Assembly: GCA_019636095.1 (NCBI GenBank)
Contig: JAHBYF010000008.1
Location: 105,886-169,885 of the forward strand
DNA from: Hyphomonadaceae bacterium
GTDB taxonomy: Bacteria; Pseudomonadota; Alphaproteobacteria; Caulobacterales; Aquidulcibacteraceae
Reading direction: 5' to 3'
Length of the DNA stretch: 64,000 nt
This document shows positions 26,340-35,367 of the stretch, piece after piece (position 1 is the first letter of the stretch; the number at the start of each line of letters is the position of its first letter). The notes beneath the pieces are model-generated. The model was given only the letters and a program-made list of their open reading frames with translations, was not told the origin of the DNA and made no database searches. Both the position numbers and the translations under genes were made by a program.

Positions 26340-27539
26340 ATGAGACGGGTCGCAATCGTTGATCCCATTCGCACGCCCATCGGCAAGTTTGGCGGTGCGC
26401 TTTCGTCGATGCCGGCGGGTGAGCTTGGCGCGGTCATCCTGAAGGCTCTGGTGGAGCGCACGGGGATCGATCCGGGCCGCGTTGACGACGTAGTGTTCGC
26501 ACAAGGCTACGCGAACGGCGAAGCGCCGTGTGTGGCGCGCTGGTCGTTGCTCGCGGCGGATTTTCCCGTGCACGTGCCAGGCGTCCAGCTCGATCGCCGC
26601 TGCGGCAGCGGCCTGCAAGCGGTGATTGATGCGGCGATGCGGGTGCAGACCGGCGCGGCTGATATCGTCATCGCTGGCGGCGTCGAAAGCATGAGCAATG
26701 TCGAGCACTATTCGACTGAGTTGCGGCGTGGTGCGCGGATGGGTGAAGCCGTGATGTACGATCGTTTGTCGCGCGGCCGGGTCATGTCGCAGCCGATCGC
26801 GCGCTTTGGCGTGATCACCGGTATGATTGAAACCGCTGAGAACCTTGCGAAGGACTACAATATCTCGCGCGAGCAGGCGGATGAGTATGCGGTGATGAGC
26901 CATCGCCGCGCCACTGCTGCCTGGGCTGAGGACAAGTTCGCCGACGAACTTGTCTCAGTGCCAGTGCCGCAGAAGCGCGGCGAACCAGTGGTGTTCGCCA
27001 AGGACGAAGGATTTCGCCCGGATGCGTCGATGGAGACGCTTGGGGCGCTGAAACCGATCGAGAAGGGCGGTATCGTCACCGCAGGCAACGCTAGCCAGCA
27101 GAACGACGCGGCCGCGGCGTGTTTGGTTGTCGCCGAAGACAAGCTGAACGAACTCGGACTCGAGCCGCTCGCGTGGTTTCACAGCTGGGCGGCGGCGGGC
27201 TGCGAACCGTCGCGAATGGGCATTGGCCCCGTGCCGGCGGTCGAGCGTCTGTTCAAGCGCACCGGGCTTGGATGGCGCGACATCGACCTTGTCGAGCTCA
27301 ACGAGGCGTTCGCACCGCAGGTGCTGGCGGTGCTGCAGGGGTGGAACTGGGATGATCGCGACAAGCTCAACGTGAACGGCTCGGGGATTTCGCTTGGTCA
27401 CCCGATCGGCGCCACCGGCGGGCGAATCTTGGCCAACTTGCTGCGTGAGCTGCGCCGTCGTGGCGGTCGCTATGGACTCGAAACCATGTGCATCGGCGGT
27501 GGGCAAGGGCTAGCGGCTGTGTTTGAACGCGTGAGCTGA
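26340..27539 (+). CDS. Acetyl-CoA acetyltransferase (thiolase)
   Basis: This thiolase catalyses thiolytic cleavage of 3-ketoacyl-CoA or condensation of two acyl-CoAs. The 399-residue length is standard. The nucleophile is Cys88 in LDRRCGSGLQA. The C-terminal catalytic pair is His354 in GHPIGATGGR and Cys384 in MCIGGGQG. ELNEAFAPQ and NVNGSGISLGHPIGATG are the normal signatures. FGVITGMIETAENLAKDYNI and the LG-RD-ID-LVELNEA region fit degradative or acetoacetyl-CoA thiolases, but substrate chain length cannot be told from sequence alone. TTTAGGAG precedes the ATG. It stands alone; no beta-oxidation partners are adjacent. Confidence 0.95.
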   Translation: MRRVAIVDPIRTPIGKFGGALSSMPAGELGAVILKALVERTGIDPGRVDDVVFAQGYANGEAPCVARWSLLAADFPVHVPGVQLDRRCGSGLQAVIDAAMRVQTGAADIVIAGGVESMSNVEHYSTELRRGARMGEAVMYDRLSRGRVMSQPIARFGVITGMIETAENLAKDYNISREQADEYAVMSHRRATAAWAEDKFADELVSVPVPQKRGEPVVFAKDEGFRPDASMETLGALKPIEKGGIVTAGNASQQNDAAAACLVVAEDKLNELGLEPLAWFHSWAAAGCEPSRMGIGPVPAVERLFKRTGLGWRDIDLVELNEAFAPQVLAVLQGWNWDDRDKLNVNGSGISLGHPIGATGGRILANLLRELRRRGGRYGLETMCIGGGQGLAAVFERVS

Positions 27540-27570
27540 GGTACGCCAAGAAGCCGGAACAGCGGCGCGG

Positions 27571-29772
27571 TCACTTTCGGTCTGGGTCGTAGACGCCGTC
27601 CCAATCAGCAGGCGGCGCGGATCGGGCTTGATCCAGCCGCTCGCGGTAGTGGCGATAGAGGTTCAGCAACTCTGCGGGGGGCGCAGCTTCCAATGAAGCC
27701 AAGAGGCCCGACGCTTCGTCAAAGCGCCCGGCGTGAAAGGCGGCGAGGAAGGGCGCGTGATTTTCACTGAGCGCGTCCGGGTCAGGTAGCGCCGTGAAAA
27801 TGCGCGTAGCGCCGCTGCGGCCTTTCAGTCGCACGAGTGCGACTTCGGCAAGTTGAGCGTCGCGCGCGTGGTTCATCGTGTCTTCGCTTATCAGCAGCGC
27901 CAAGCTCCAAACCTTGCTGAGGCCCTCAAGCCTTGAAGCGACATTTACGGCGTCACCAATGGCCGAATAATCGAAGCGGCGCTCGCTGCCCAAATTGCCC
28001 ACGCAGCACGGGCCGGTATTGAGGCCAATGCCGACGCGGATATCTTCGAACGGGCGCCCTGTTGCCTCCGCGTTGGTTCTCCAAGTGTTGTTCAACGCCT
28101 CCATGCGAGTCACGATTGCGCGCGCGGCGCTCAAGGCGCGCGCTGCGTGATCTGTCTGGTCGAGGGGCGCGTTCCAGAAGGCGAGGATCGCGTCACCCAT
28201 ATACTTATCGATGGTGCCGCCGGTTTCGATGATGATGTCGCTGAGCGGTGTGAGGAAGCTATTGATGAAGGTGGTGAGCTCTTCAGCGCTCATACGCTCG
28301 GCAATTGTCGAGAAGTTGCGGATATCGCAAACCAAGAGCGTGATCTCACGGACTTCACCGCCGAGCTTCAGGCGCTCTGGATGCGCTGTAAGCTGCCGCA
28401 CAACGCTCGGCGCGACGTATTGGCTGAAAGCGCGGCGAATGCCGGCGCGCTGGTGTTCTGCTCTTTGATAGAAGTAGGTGGTGGCGCCGCCGCCGAACAC
28501 GATCGCGGAGAGCGTCGGGAAGACAGGATCGAACAAGTAGCGAGCCTGCGAAAATAGAAGAAAGCCAGCACCCCAGAACAGCACGACGAGGCCGACGCCG
28601 ATGGCCGCGCCCGCGCCAGGGCGGACGTGCGGGCCGGCGAGCGCGAGGATCACAATGGCGGCTAATGCGGCGATGAGTTCGATGCCTCTTGCGTAATCGG
28701 GCCGAGTTAGAAAATCCTGCGACACGATCTGTTCCAGGAGCTGACGATGCACCTCTACGCCCGGAATGCTGACGTCGAGCGGCGTTGCGCGCAGGTCCAT
28801 CAGGCCCGGCGCGCTCGCTCCGATGAGAACGATCGTGCCTTCAAGCTCGCGTGCGCCGATATCACCGGCCAATATCCTCCAGGCGGGAATGGCCTCATCG
28901 GGATCGTAAGGCCGGAACCGCACCCAAACTTGACCACCGGCGTCGGTCGGGATGGTGACGGGTCCGACCTTTATGCTTTCGATTCCAGTGTGCGCGCCAA
29001 AAGCGCGCGCACCGTTGGCATTGGACGCACGCAAAATGTAGGTCGACGCGCCGACGGCCACGCGCAGCGCCTCAAGTGACAATGATGGCGTGACCTCGTC
29101 GTTGTAGCGAAGCAGTAGCGGGACGCGCCGCATAACCTGATCGCCATCAGGCAACCAGTTGATGAAGCCTGCGCCTGCAGAAGCGTCGGAGAGAAGAGGT
29201 AGGTTCGTCGCCAGGCCAGAATAGTTCGGCAGAAATTGTCCAGGCTCGTCGCCAGCTGCGGCCCAGCCAGCGTGCATCGGAAATGGCGTTGTCGTGGCCT
29301 GTTCGTGCAGGCTGTTTGCGAGGACGCTGGGGTATTGGCGCAGTGCTTCTGCGAAGACGGCGTCATGATTCGGCAACGTTCCGAGCGCACGCCGGAGCTG
29401 GGCGCGGCGGCCCGACGGCGCTGCAGCAATCACTTGCTCGGGCGATGTGCGATCAGGTTCGGCGAACAAGATATCGAAGACGATCGCGGCCGCTCCTGCT
29501 TCTCCCACCTTGTGTGTGAGGTCGGCCATCGTCGTTCGCGGCCACGGCCATTGCCCGTACCGCGCGAGCGAAGCTTCATCGATCTGAATGACGCGAATGG
29601 GTGAGTCAGCGAGAGGCGGCGCAGGCGCGGTGCGCTGGTAGGCGTCAAAAGCTAGCCCACGCAGTGACGTGAGTATCGGTAGACGCATGTAGAAGACGGA
29701 CGTCGCGAGGATGGCGAACGCGGCAACTGCCAGCCAGTAGAAGCGCGGCGTGCTTTTTTCAGGCGCAGCCAA
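27571..29772 (-). CDS. Adenylate/guanylate cyclase with CHASE2 sensor domain
   Basis: The 733-residue protein has an N-terminal membrane helix (YWLAVAAFAILATSVFYMRL). A periplasmic CHASE2 domain follows (about residues 35-335: PIRVIQIDEASLARYGQWPW P, AAIVFDILFAEPDRTSPEQV, and GTIVLIGASAPGLMDLRATP). Two to three more membrane helices occupy about 360-430. The class III cyclase domain (about 470-650) has metal-binding Asp in VCDIRNFSTI and YMGDAILAFWN, and GGTIDKYMGDA carries the Lys expected of adenylate cyclases. It should sense a periplasmic signal and make cAMP or cGMP. The start is TTG 29772. It lies 42 bp after a FecR-like gene in the same direction. Confidence 0.92.
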   Translation of the reverse strand: MAAPEKSTPRFYWLAVAAFAILATSVFYMRLPILTSLRGLAFDAYQRTAPAPPLADSPIRVIQIDEASLARYGQWPWPRTTMADLTHKVGEAGAAAIVFDILFAEPDRTSPEQVIAAAPSGRRAQLRRALGTLPNHDAVFAEALRQYPSVLANSLHEQATTTPFPMHAGWAAAGDEPGQFLPNYSGLATNLPLLSDASAGAGFINWLPDGDQVMRRVPLLLRYNDEVTPSLSLEALRVAVGASTYILRASNANGARAFGAHTGIESIKVGPVTIPTDAGGQVWVRFRPYDPDEAIPAWRILAGDIGARELEGTIVLIGASAPGLMDLRATPLDVSIPGVEVHRQLLEQIVSQDFLTRPDYARGIELIAALAAIVILALAGPHVRPGAGAAIGVGLVVLFWGAGFLLFSQARYLFDPVFPTLSAIVFGGGATTYFYQRAEHQRAGIRRAFSQYVAPSVVRQLTAHPERLKLGGEVREITLLVCDIRNFSTIAERMSAEELTTFINSFLTPLSDIIIETGGTIDKYMGDAILAFWNAPLDQTDHAARALSAARAIVTRMEALNNTWRTNAEATGRPFEDIRVGIGLNTGPCCVGNLGSERRFDYSAIGDAVNVASRLEGLSKVWSLALLISEDTMNHARDAQLAEVALVRLKGRSGATRIFTALPDPDALSENHAPFLAAFHAGRFDEASGLLASLEAAPPAELLNLYRHYRERLDQARSAPPADWDGVYDPDRK

Positions 29773-29814
29773 TGATTATTCTCACGTCTGCGTCAAGATT
29801 TGCCGAGCCGCTTC

Positions 29815-30552
29815 TCAAAAATTCCCGTAGCCCTCGTCGTAACCGTGCTCGAAGTTCAGGTCGTCGGTGCGATTGGTTGGATCGTCGGCATCGATCGCGC
29901 CTTCAAACCACGGGAAGTCGGCAAATGGGCTGCCGAACAACGGAAAGGTCGCTGTACTATAGGAGGTCTCGTAGCGGCCGCGCCACGTGAATGGCGTTGA
30001 AGTTCCACCGCCAGAAAAGAACTCGATCGCCGTGCCTGGACGGTTGAGCTCAATCTCGCGACCATTCTCAAGCGTGAAGATCACACGTCCTTCATCGAGA
30101 ATGCCGAACATTCGCCCATCAACAATGATCAGGTCCACAATGGTGCCACGGACGCCGATCGTCGCCACCGGTGTGCTGACTTGGTAATTGCGCGGATCTT
30201 GCGAGCCGCTGACAAAGCGCATTGCGCCGCGCGCCATCGACACCGTCGCACCGCCGTTCGTTTGGTTAGGGTCGTAGACATAGCGGTCGAGAGTGACTTG
30301 TGACCGCTGCCCGATGCTCAGCGTTGTTTGGTCGGTGAATAAGAGTTGCGCGACGCTATTGGTGCCGGTGCTGATGGTCTGGTTTTGGTAGACCGGGTTG
30401 CCGGTCGCAAGCGGTTGACTTTGACCCTGCGCGCGCGTTGCGGTGACCTGGTTGCGCACCGCCGCTGCGGCGCCGATGCGGCTTTCTTGGGCAGAGGCAT
30501 TCGCCGCCGCGAACACGCAAATAGCGCCAAGAGCGAAAAATAACTGCCGCAT
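29815..30552 (-). CDS. FecR-domain periplasmic protein
   Basis: The 245-residue protein has a signal peptide (MRQLFFALGAICVFAAANASA). A FecR-type beta-domain follows: NQTISTGTNSVAQLLFTDQTTLSIG, then SRARGAM-like ATVSMARGAMRFVSG and STPVATIGVRGTIVDLIIVDG with a final strand RVIFTLENGREIELNRPG. Unlike classical FecR it has no N-terminal cytoplasmic anti-sigma part and no membrane helix, so it acts wholly in the periplasm. The C-terminal 60 residues are acidic and aromatic. It is directly upstream of the CHASE2 cyclase gene (42 bp) and diverges from a beta-barrel gene, which suggests one signalling locus. ATG 30552 was chosen because the signal peptide begins there. Confidence 0.88.
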   Translation of the reverse strand: MRQLFFALGAICVFAAANASAQESRIGAAAAVRNQVTATRAQGQSQPLATGNPVYQNQTISTGTNSVAQLLFTDQTTLSIGQRSQVTLDRYVYDPNQTNGGATVSMARGAMRFVSGSQDPRNYQVSTPVATIGVRGTIVDLIIVDGRMFGILDEGRVIFTLENGREIELNRPGTAIEFFSGGGTSTPFTWRGRYETSYSTATFPLFGSPFADFPWFEGAIDADDPTNRTDDLNFEHGYDEGYGNF

Positions 30553-30716
30553 CGCCGCAACCCCATGGGAACCTACGCGAAACCTAGGCCTAGTCCGAGG
30601 GGCGTGGCAACGTGGAACCCGATATCGGCGTGCAGCGTGACGCGTGTACACGCTTGAACTCGCCGAGCGATGCCATTCTACTGGGGTGAGCGCTTGGGGG
30701 CGCTGGGGGAACTTCC

Positions 30717-31892
30717 ATGGCAAGACCGGGGAAATTCGGACGTTTGGCCCAGGCGCTGCTGATTGCGGCGAGTGTCGTTGCTGTGTCCGCCGGGACGGCG
30801 CATGCGCAGCACGCCGACGAGCTGGAATCGCTCAACCAACAAATCCTCGACAACCCACAAGACGTCGACCTCAATCTTCGTTATGCGCGCGCCGCTGAAG
30901 ATGCCGGCAAGTTGCGCCTGGCGCTGGTCGCCTATGAGCGGATCCTGATCAACGATCCGAGTAACGAAACAGCGCGCCGCGGCTACGAACGTATTAGGCG
31001 CGAAATCGAGCCTGAGTACACAGTGACTCGTGTGGAAGTTGGCGCGCGGTGGGATTCCAATACGCTCAATGCGCCGGATGATCCGTTCCTGCTATCGACC
31101 GACGATCGCGAGGCGACGACCTATTACGGCAGGCTGCTCGTCGCCAACGAGCATGAGTTTTTCGGCCGGCGTTGGCGTTCGACGCTGAATGTAGATTTGG
31201 AAGACAACGCCGATATTGATGAGCTGGACTATGCCTACGTTGGCCTGCAGACGGGGCCGATACTCTACGCGGGTCCGCACCTCGCGGCGATCCCGTCAGT
31301 TGGTGTCGCCATGTCATGGCTCGATGGCGACGAGTACTACCAAGAAGTGAATGCCTCGCTGACGGTAGAAGGCCGATTGAACGGGGCCTCCTATTGGTGG
31401 CGCGCGCGCGCGGGGTATCGTGACTACGAGCCGGACACGAATTTCTTCTTCAGCACGGTGACTGAGAACGGACCATATGTAGAAATCCAAGGCGGCGTGA
31501 CGAAGCCACACGTCTTGTTGGAGCGCGATTCCGTGCAGGTGGCGCCTTTTGTGCGCTGGAGCGATGTCGATGGCACCGCGTTCAGCTTTTCGCTCTTCGA
31601 TGACGTTTCACCCGGCAAATTCTTGGAGTACGGCGCGGACGTGAATTACAATTATCAGCTGACCGACCATATCCAGGGATCGGTGGGCGCACTGCTGCGC
31701 GAACGTGATTTCCGCAACAGCTCACGCGAAGATACATATTTCTCTCCGCAAGCCAGCGTGACCTTCCAAGATATTCTGCCTTGCGATTGTGATGTACGGC
31801 TACAGTATCGCTATCGTCAGAACGACTCGAACGACTACATCGCTGACTACGATGCAGATCAGGTCTCGCTAGCATTGCTGGCGCGCTTTTGA
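30717..31892 (+). CDS. TPR-containing outer-membrane beta-barrel protein
   Basis: The 391-residue protein has a signal peptide (to TAHAQ), then about 70 residues of TPR-like helices (ELESLNQQILDNPQDVDLNL RYARAAEDAG and LVAYERILINDPSNETARRG). From about residue 100 it is a series of amphipathic strands (VEVGARWDSNTLNAP, RWRSTLNVDLEDNA, SYWWRARAGYRDYEPDTNFF) ending VSLALLARF with a terminal Phe, as expected for a barrel inserted by BamA. This layout resembles surface lipoprotein assembly modulator (Slam)-like or related TPR-barrel proteins. It diverges from the FecR/CHASE2 cyclase pair across 164 bp. Confidence 0.8.
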   Translation: MARPGKFGRLAQALLIAASVVAVSAGTAHAQHADELESLNQQILDNPQDVDLNLRYARAAEDAGKLRLALVAYERILINDPSNETARRGYERIRREIEPEYTVTRVEVGARWDSNTLNAPDDPFLLSTDDREATTYYGRLLVANEHEFFGRRWRSTLNVDLEDNADIDELDYAYVGLQTGPILYAGPHLAAIPSVGVAMSWLDGDEYYQEVNASLTVEGRLNGASYWWRARAGYRDYEPDTNFFFSTVTENGPYVEIQGGVTKPHVLLERDSVQVAPFVRWSDVDGTAFSFSLFDDVSPGKFLEYGADVNYNYQLTDHIQGSVGALLRERDFRNSSREDTYFSPQASVTFQDILPCDCDVRLQYRYRQNDSNDYIADYDADQVSLALLARF

Positions 31893-32161
31893 GAGGTCCG
31901 CGATAGGCAGCGCCCCGTTTATGCGCGGTCGCCGAACCAAGCCAGGGTGGCTTCTGGCGTGCGACCTAGGTTCAAAGAAGGGTCCGGTTCCCACTCGCTG
32001 GGAGCGGCGCTACTGGCTCTGACCCGGCCAAATCTTGGGTCCCAGATGGCGATCCGCAGCGTTTGTCGCCCTCATCGCGCGAACGTGGATTGCGGCTCTC
32101 TGTGGAACTCGTAATGTTAGGGGCCAGGCGCCCACGGTCGGGCGGGTAGGGGAGTACCAAC

Positions 32162-32896
32162 ATGATCGTACGTTGGATGGCGGTTGGCTTTGCGGTCTGG
32201 ATCGCAATCCTTCTCGCATTCCGGTTCGTTGGGGAGTGGGCGTTCCGCGAGGGTCCGTGGGGTGTGACGTGGATGCTCTTGATTGTGCCCCTGGCGCTCT
32301 GGGCAGTCACTCATCTTCTTCTTTTGGCGATGCGGGTCACACCGGAAGACCGCTCAGAAGCTGCGTCGATCATGGCGGTGCCGGGTCTTCTGGTTGGCAT
32401 CTACGAAATCAACAGCGTCGGATTTGTCTTTCCGAATCTCGATGCTTCGCTTGCGGGCGAATTCGCAATCTTGATGTTCGCCTCCTATGCCGCCGTGATC
32501 CTCGGCGGTCGAACGACGCTCACAGTTCGATGGATGGCCGTTGGATTTGCGTTTTGGATCGGGTTGGCGGCGGCGTTTGGCGCCTTTGGAAACATCGCGC
32601 TTCAACCCGGCCCTGGCGGCGTGTCGTATGCATTCCTGACGCTGCCGCTCGCGCTTCTCGTCCTCACCTACATTGTAGTGAAGGTCATGGGCGTGGCCGT
32701 GAATGATCGCTCTGAGGCCGCAACCACCATGGCGGTGCCCGGCTTCCTCGTCGGTCTCTATGAAATTGACCGGTTCGCGATGCTTTTCCCGAACATTGAT
32801 CCCTCGATCAGCGGCGAGTTCGCGGCGCTGATGTTCGCTTGCTATGCCGCTGTGATCATCGCGGGCGTCGTGTCCTCACGCCTTGAGAGCATCTAG
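32162..32896 (+). CDS. DUF5367-like membrane protein made of two tandem repeats
   Basis: The 244-residue protein consists of two homologous halves of about 115 residues. Half 1 (from residue 3) has VRWMAVGFAVWI...DRSEAASIMAVPGLLVGIYE, and half 2 (from about residue 122) has VRWMAVGFAFWI...DRSEAATTMAVPGFLVGLYE. Each half has three to four hydrophobic helices and ends GEFAxLMFAxYAAVI. Family members are normally single units, so this gene appears to be an internal duplication; similarity is also visible in the DNA (near 32165 and 32526). Function unknown; inner-membrane location is clear. Confidence 0.75.
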   Translation: MIVRWMAVGFAVWIAILLAFRFVGEWAFREGPWGVTWMLLIVPLALWAVTHLLLLAMRVTPEDRSEAASIMAVPGLLVGIYEINSVGFVFPNLDASLAGEFAILMFASYAAVILGGRTTLTVRWMAVGFAFWIGLAAAFGAFGNIALQPGPGGVSYAFLTLPLALLVLTYIVVKVMGVAVNDRSEAATTMAVPGFLVGLYEIDRFAMLFPNIDPSISGEFAALMFACYAAVIIAGVVSSRLESI

Positions 32897-32921
32897 GCTC
32901 TCTACACTGTTGACGCTTAAG

Positions 32922-32951
32922 CATCCCTGCGCGCATGTGCGTGCAGGGATG
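32922..32951 (+). terminator. Strong GC-rich hairpin between two plus-strand genes
   Basis: CATCCCTGC pairs with GCAGGGATG, and inner bases extend the stem nearly to the loop, giving a near-perfect 30-base hairpin. No T-run follows. It lies 26 bp after the DUF5367-like stop and 9 bp before the ATG of the lactone oxidase gene, so it may end the first transcript or control access to the second gene's start. Confidence 0.4.
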
Positions 32952-32959
32952 TTGCGTTG

Positions 32960-34234
32960 ATGCAGTGGAAGAATTGGTCAGGTAGCGTTAGCGCCACACC
33001 GCAGCAGATCGCGCGGCCGGAGACCGAAACAGAATTGGCCGGACTGGTGGCGCAAGCCCGCAAGGTGCGCGTCGTCGGCGCCGGCCATTCCTTTATGCCG
33101 CTCTGCGAAACGGACGGCACGCTGCTCGCGCTCGATCAGCTTGAAGGCGGTTTGTCGTTCAATGCCGATAAGTCGCGCGTGTGGGCCCCCGCTGGTTGGA
33201 GCCTAGCAAAGCTGACCGCTGCCCTCTGGGAAGAGGGCGTCTCGCTGATCAACCAGGGCGATGTAAATCCGCAGGCGTTGGCGGGCGCTATAGGCACGGG
33301 CACGCATGGCACAGGCGCAGAGCTGGGCTCGCTTTCGACAGCCGCGCGCGGCTTCCGGCTAATGATGCCTGACGGCTCGATTGTCACGTGTAGTGAAAAC
33401 GAGAAGACCGATCTCTATCAAGCGGCGCGGCTTTCGCTCGGCCTCGTGGGCGTTGCGACACAGATCGAAATTGATGTCCTGCCAGCCTACCACCTTGAGG
33501 AAAAGGTTGAGACTTATCCGCTTGAGGATGTCGAGGCGCGCTGGGAAGACTTGGCGGCGGCAAACCGGCACGTCGAATTCTTCGTATTTCCGTATGGCAA
33601 GTACGTGGTTCTGAAGACTTTGAACCCAGCGCCCGCGGAGGGGCCGCTAAAGCAAATGAACGATATCGACGATCGCGCCTTCCGCATCGTCTGCGATATT
33701 TGTTCGGCTGCCCCTTGGCTCACGCGGCGCCTGCAGCCTTTGATCGTTGGCGCCGGCGTACGCCAACGTCGCGTGGGGCCGGCATATCAGATCTTTCCGT
33801 CCGATCGCACGGTGCGCTTCGAAGAGATGGAATACGAACTGCCGCGCGCCCACGGCTGGCCGGCGTTGAAAGAGGCGATCGCTTGGATTCGGAAGCGTAA
33901 ACTACCTGTGACGTTTCCGTTCGAGTTTCGCCTCGCTGCCGCTGACGACATTTGGCTTTCGCCGTTCAACGCGACGCCAGGTGCGTCGATCTCAGTGCAT
34001 CAATACTCAAAGATGCCGTGGCGTGAGTTCTTTGCGCAGTCGGAGCCGATCTTCCGCGGGCATGGTGGCCGCCCTCATTGGGCAAAGCGCCACACGCTCG
34101 CCGCGCGCGATGTCGACGCGCTCTATCCGGACGCTGGAAAATTTAAGGCGGTGCGCGATCAGGTTGATCCTGGTGCGAAGTTCGCGAACGCGCATTTGAT
34201 GGATGTCTTCGCAATCGAGGAAAGACCGGCGTGA
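32960..34234 (+). CDS. FAD-linked D-arabinono-1,4-lactone oxidase-like enzyme
   Basis: This is a flavin-dependent oxidoreductase of the aldonolactone oxidase (ALO/GULO) group, which oxidises sugar lactones or sugar acids. The 424-residue protein has an FAD-binding PCMH domain with VRVVGAGHSFMPLCETDGTL, the GAIGTGTHGTG loop, and SLGLVGVATQIEIDVLPAY. The C-terminal ALO domain includes VHQYSKMPWREFF and the final GGRPHWAKRHTL, whose Lys-Arg-His is typical. No covalent-flavin histidine context can be confirmed. ATG 32960 is preferred to TTG 32957. Its stop overlaps the next gene by 4 bp, so the two form a unit. Confidence 0.9.
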   Translation: MQWKNWSGSVSATPQQIARPETETELAGLVAQARKVRVVGAGHSFMPLCETDGTLLALDQLEGGLSFNADKSRVWAPAGWSLAKLTAALWEEGVSLINQGDVNPQALAGAIGTGTHGTGAELGSLSTAARGFRLMMPDGSIVTCSENEKTDLYQAARLSLGLVGVATQIEIDVLPAYHLEEKVETYPLEDVEARWEDLAAANRHVEFFVFPYGKYVVLKTLNPAPAEGPLKQMNDIDDRAFRIVCDICSAAPWLTRRLQPLIVGAGVRQRRVGPAYQIFPSDRTVRFEEMEYELPRAHGWPALKEAIAWIRKRKLPVTFPFEFRLAAADDIWLSPFNATPGASISVHQYSKMPWREFFAQSEPIFRGHGGRPHWAKRHTLAARDVDALYPDAGKFKAVRDQVDPGAKFANAHLMDVFAIEERPA

Positions 34235-35367
34235 GCGATATCGATTTGCATAAGCCCCTTATTGGACGGCAGGGCTCGCGATTAGCGCTGAATACACCCG
34301 TTCTGGTCGTCGACCGCGATGTGCTTCAGCGCAACATCGAAGCGATGGCCAGGTTCGCCCGCGAAAGCGGAATGGCGCTGCGACCACATGCAAAGACCCA
34401 CAAGAGCGCGGACATCGCGAGGCTGCAAATGGAGGCCGGCGCCGCCGGTGTGTGCTGTGCGAAGCTCGGCGAAGCCGAGGCGCTGGCCGAAGGCGGTGTC
34501 CAAAACATCCTGATCACATCGCCTGTGGTGACGCCTCAGGCAGTAGAGCGTCTGATCGCGCTCAATGCCAAAATCAACCGGCTCCAGGTGGTGGCTGACA
34601 ATTCCGCAAACGTTGATGCACTCGCCGCCGCAACAAGGGCGGCGGGAACGACGCTTGATGTGCTCGTCGATATTGATCCCGGAATTCGGCGCACAGGCGT
34701 GTCATCGCCCGAAGCTGCGCTGGCTCTGGCCCGACAGATCGCCAAGACCGAGATGCTTCGTTTTGCCGGCGTGCAGTATTATTGCGGCGCCCAGCAACAT
34801 ATCGAATCTTACGCCGATCGCCGCGCCGCGATTGCCGATCGCACGGAGTACCTTCGTGGCGTCGTTGAAACTCTATCGAACGCCGGTTACGCGCCCGAAG
34901 TTGTGAGTGGCGGCGGCACTGGCACCCATCGCATCGACGCTGAGCTTGGCGTGCTCACTGAGCTTCAAGCCGGGTCTTATGTGTTCATGGACAAGCAGTA
35001 CAATGACTGCGATCTCGATGGTGGAAGCGGCAAGCCGTTTGAGACCTCGTTGGTCGTCGACGCGCATGTGATCTCGGCCAACTCTACTTCGATGGCGACA
35101 ATCGATGCAGGTTTTAAGGCGCTCTCTACCGATGGCGGATTGCCCGTTGTCATGGACGGCGCGCCGCCGAGTGCGATGTTTGTCTTCATGGGCGACGAGC
35201 ACGGTGCGCTGATTGCGCCCGACCACACGTTTCGAATCGGCGATCACGTTAGCCTCGCCGTCCCGCACTGTGATCCGACGGTCAATCTCTACGACGCCTA
35301 TCACGTTGTGCGTGACGGCACGCTCATTGACATCTGGCCGGTGAGCGCGCGCGGCCGTTCGCGCTGA
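34231..35367 (+). CDS. DSD1/D-threonine-aldolase-family PLP enzyme
   Basis: This fold-type III alanine-racemase-like PLP enzyme belongs to the D-threonine aldolase/D-serine dehydratase group and acts on D-hydroxy amino acids using PLP and a divalent metal. In the 378-residue protein the PLP lysine is Lys55 in RPHAKTHKS. VSGGGTGTHRIDAELG holds the phosphate, and the metal site near residues 346-348 is in VPHCDPTVNLYD. The preserved metal motif argues for an active aldolase or dehydratase. The start is GTG 34231 overlapping the lactone-oxidase stop, so both genes are cotranscribed. A shared pathway is likely, but its substrate is unknown. Confidence 0.9.
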   Translation: MSDIDLHKPLIGRQGSRLALNTPVLVVDRDVLQRNIEAMARFARESGMALRPHAKTHKSADIARLQMEAGAAGVCCAKLGEAEALAEGGVQNILITSPVVTPQAVERLIALNAKINRLQVVADNSANVDALAAATRAAGTTLDVLVDIDPGIRRTGVSSPEAALALARQIAKTEMLRFAGVQYYCGAQQHIESYADRRAAIADRTEYLRGVVETLSNAGYAPEVVSGGGTGTHRIDAELGVLTELQAGSYVFMDKQYNDCDLDGGSGKPFETSLVVDAHVISANSTSMATIDAGFKALSTDGGLPVVMDGAPPSAMFVFMGDEHGALIAPDHTFRIGDHVSLAVPHCDPTVNLYDAYHVVRDGTLIDIWPVSARGRSR

